Shown here one piece after another: positions 5,281-5,625 of a stretch of DNA of 5,625 nucleotides (position 1 is the first letter of the stretch; each line of letters begins with the position of its first letter). A program made the translations under genes and the position numbers. The notes under the pieces were generated by a model. The model was given only the letters and a program-made list of their open reading frames with translations. It was not told the origin of the DNA and did not search any database. This DNA is from Armatimonadetes bacterium UBA5419 (GTDB taxonomy: Bacteria; Armatimonadota; UBA10988): the NCBI GenBank assembly GCA_002409445.1, contig DHNJ01000115.1, positions 350 through 5,974 of the forward strand, written 5' to 3'.

Positions 5281-5625
5281 CTAATCCGCCGCGTTCGGCC
5301 GCACGTTGTTCTCCAGGCCGGCGTCGGCATCGCCCTGGTCGGCCTGCGAAGTGACGATGTCGCGGTAGATGTCGCTGCTGGCCAGCAGCTCGGTATGCGT
5401 GCCCAGCGCCGCCGCGCGGCCCTCGGAGAGCACCAGCACACGGTCGGCCGCGCGGATCGCGCCCAGCCGCTGGGCCACGATGAGCTTGGTGCAGGGGTGC
5501 TCCCAGGCCGCCAGCGCCGCCAGCAGCCGCGCCTCGGTACCCGCGTCGAGCGCGCTGGTGCAGTCGTCGAGGATCAGCACCGCCGGCCGGCAGCAGACCG
5601 CGCGGGCGATCGCCAGGCGCTGGCG
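5281..5625 (-). CDS. ABC exporter, C-terminal ATPase part (degenerate NBD), truncated by window edge
   Basis: The last 114 residues of an ABC transporter are visible; the gene continues past 5625. The fragment begins RQRLAIARA, the helix just after the LSGGQ signature, which itself is cut off. Walker B reads AVLILDD (residues 15-21), so the catalytic Glu is replaced by D21. The D-loop SALD is intact. The switch histidine is replaced by Q52 in IVAQRLGAI. This double change (Asp for Glu, Gln for His), and the DDCTS wording, match the degenerate subunit of heterodimeric exporters such as TM287 of TM287/288. The usual end follows (VLVLSEGRAAALGTHTELL, then YRDIVTSQ) with an acidic tail of about 20 residues. 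Such proteins normally carry six membrane helices N-terminally and export drugs, lipids or peptides with a catalytically competent partner. The partner is not downstream; the next gene is the GH116 enzyme. It is probably upstream, outside the window. Confidence 0.92.
   Translation of the reverse strand, partial: RQRLAIARAVCCRPAVLILDDCTSALDAGTEARLLAALAAWEHPCTKLIVAQRLGAIRAADRVLVLSEGRAAALGTHTELLASSDIYRDIVTSQADQGDADAGLENNVRPNAAD

Overview
The window is GC-rich bacterial DNA with two convergent gene blocks. It has dense coding, short spacers, Shine-Dalgarno sites and a Tat-exported glycosidase with a large inserted domain. That suggests a free-living, carbohydrate-degrading bacterium of the Planctomycetota / Lentisphaerota / Armatimonadota kind. 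The phylum cannot be fixed from the sequence, and nothing here is a marker gene.

Left block, plus strand, 155-1194. After a 154-base leader with a compact hairpin at its edge (1-17) and a likely -10 box (122-127), two small genes of unassigned family overlap by ATGA. The first encodes a 178-residue protein with a charged helical N-terminus and a beta-rich middle. The second encodes a 168-residue helical protein ending in an R-x4-H motif (RDYLAH, residues 130-135), which is the signature of HEPN domains. HEPN proteins are often RNA-cutting toxins or defence effectors. The pair is therefore the best candidate in the window for an undescribed two-gene system, possibly of toxin-antitoxin or defence type. 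The partner lacks the nucleotidyltransferase motif of the known HEPN-MNT systems.

Right block, minus strand, reading from 5625 down to 1246. (a) The C-terminal 114 residues of an ABC exporter ATPase, with Asp replacing the catalytic Glu and Gln replacing the switch His. These are the marks of the degenerate half of a heterodimeric exporter. (b) A Tat-exported GH116-family glycoside hydrolase (beta-glucosidase / glucosylceramidase superfamily), whose N-terminal beta domain is interrupted by a module like the N-terminal module of GH32 levanase-type enzymes. (c) A cytoplasmic TIM-barrel sugar isomerase/epimerase of the xylose-isomerase-like superfamily. The spacers are 57 and 66 bases, each gene has a good ribosome binding site, and each spacer holds a GC-rich hairpin without a U-run. 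One operon is plausible. The glycosidase would release a sugar outside the cytoplasm and the isomerase would rework it inside; the exporter's role is unclear. The two blocks meet tail to tail across a 51-base gap.

No tRNA, rRNA, CRISPR array, insertion sequence or origin was seen.
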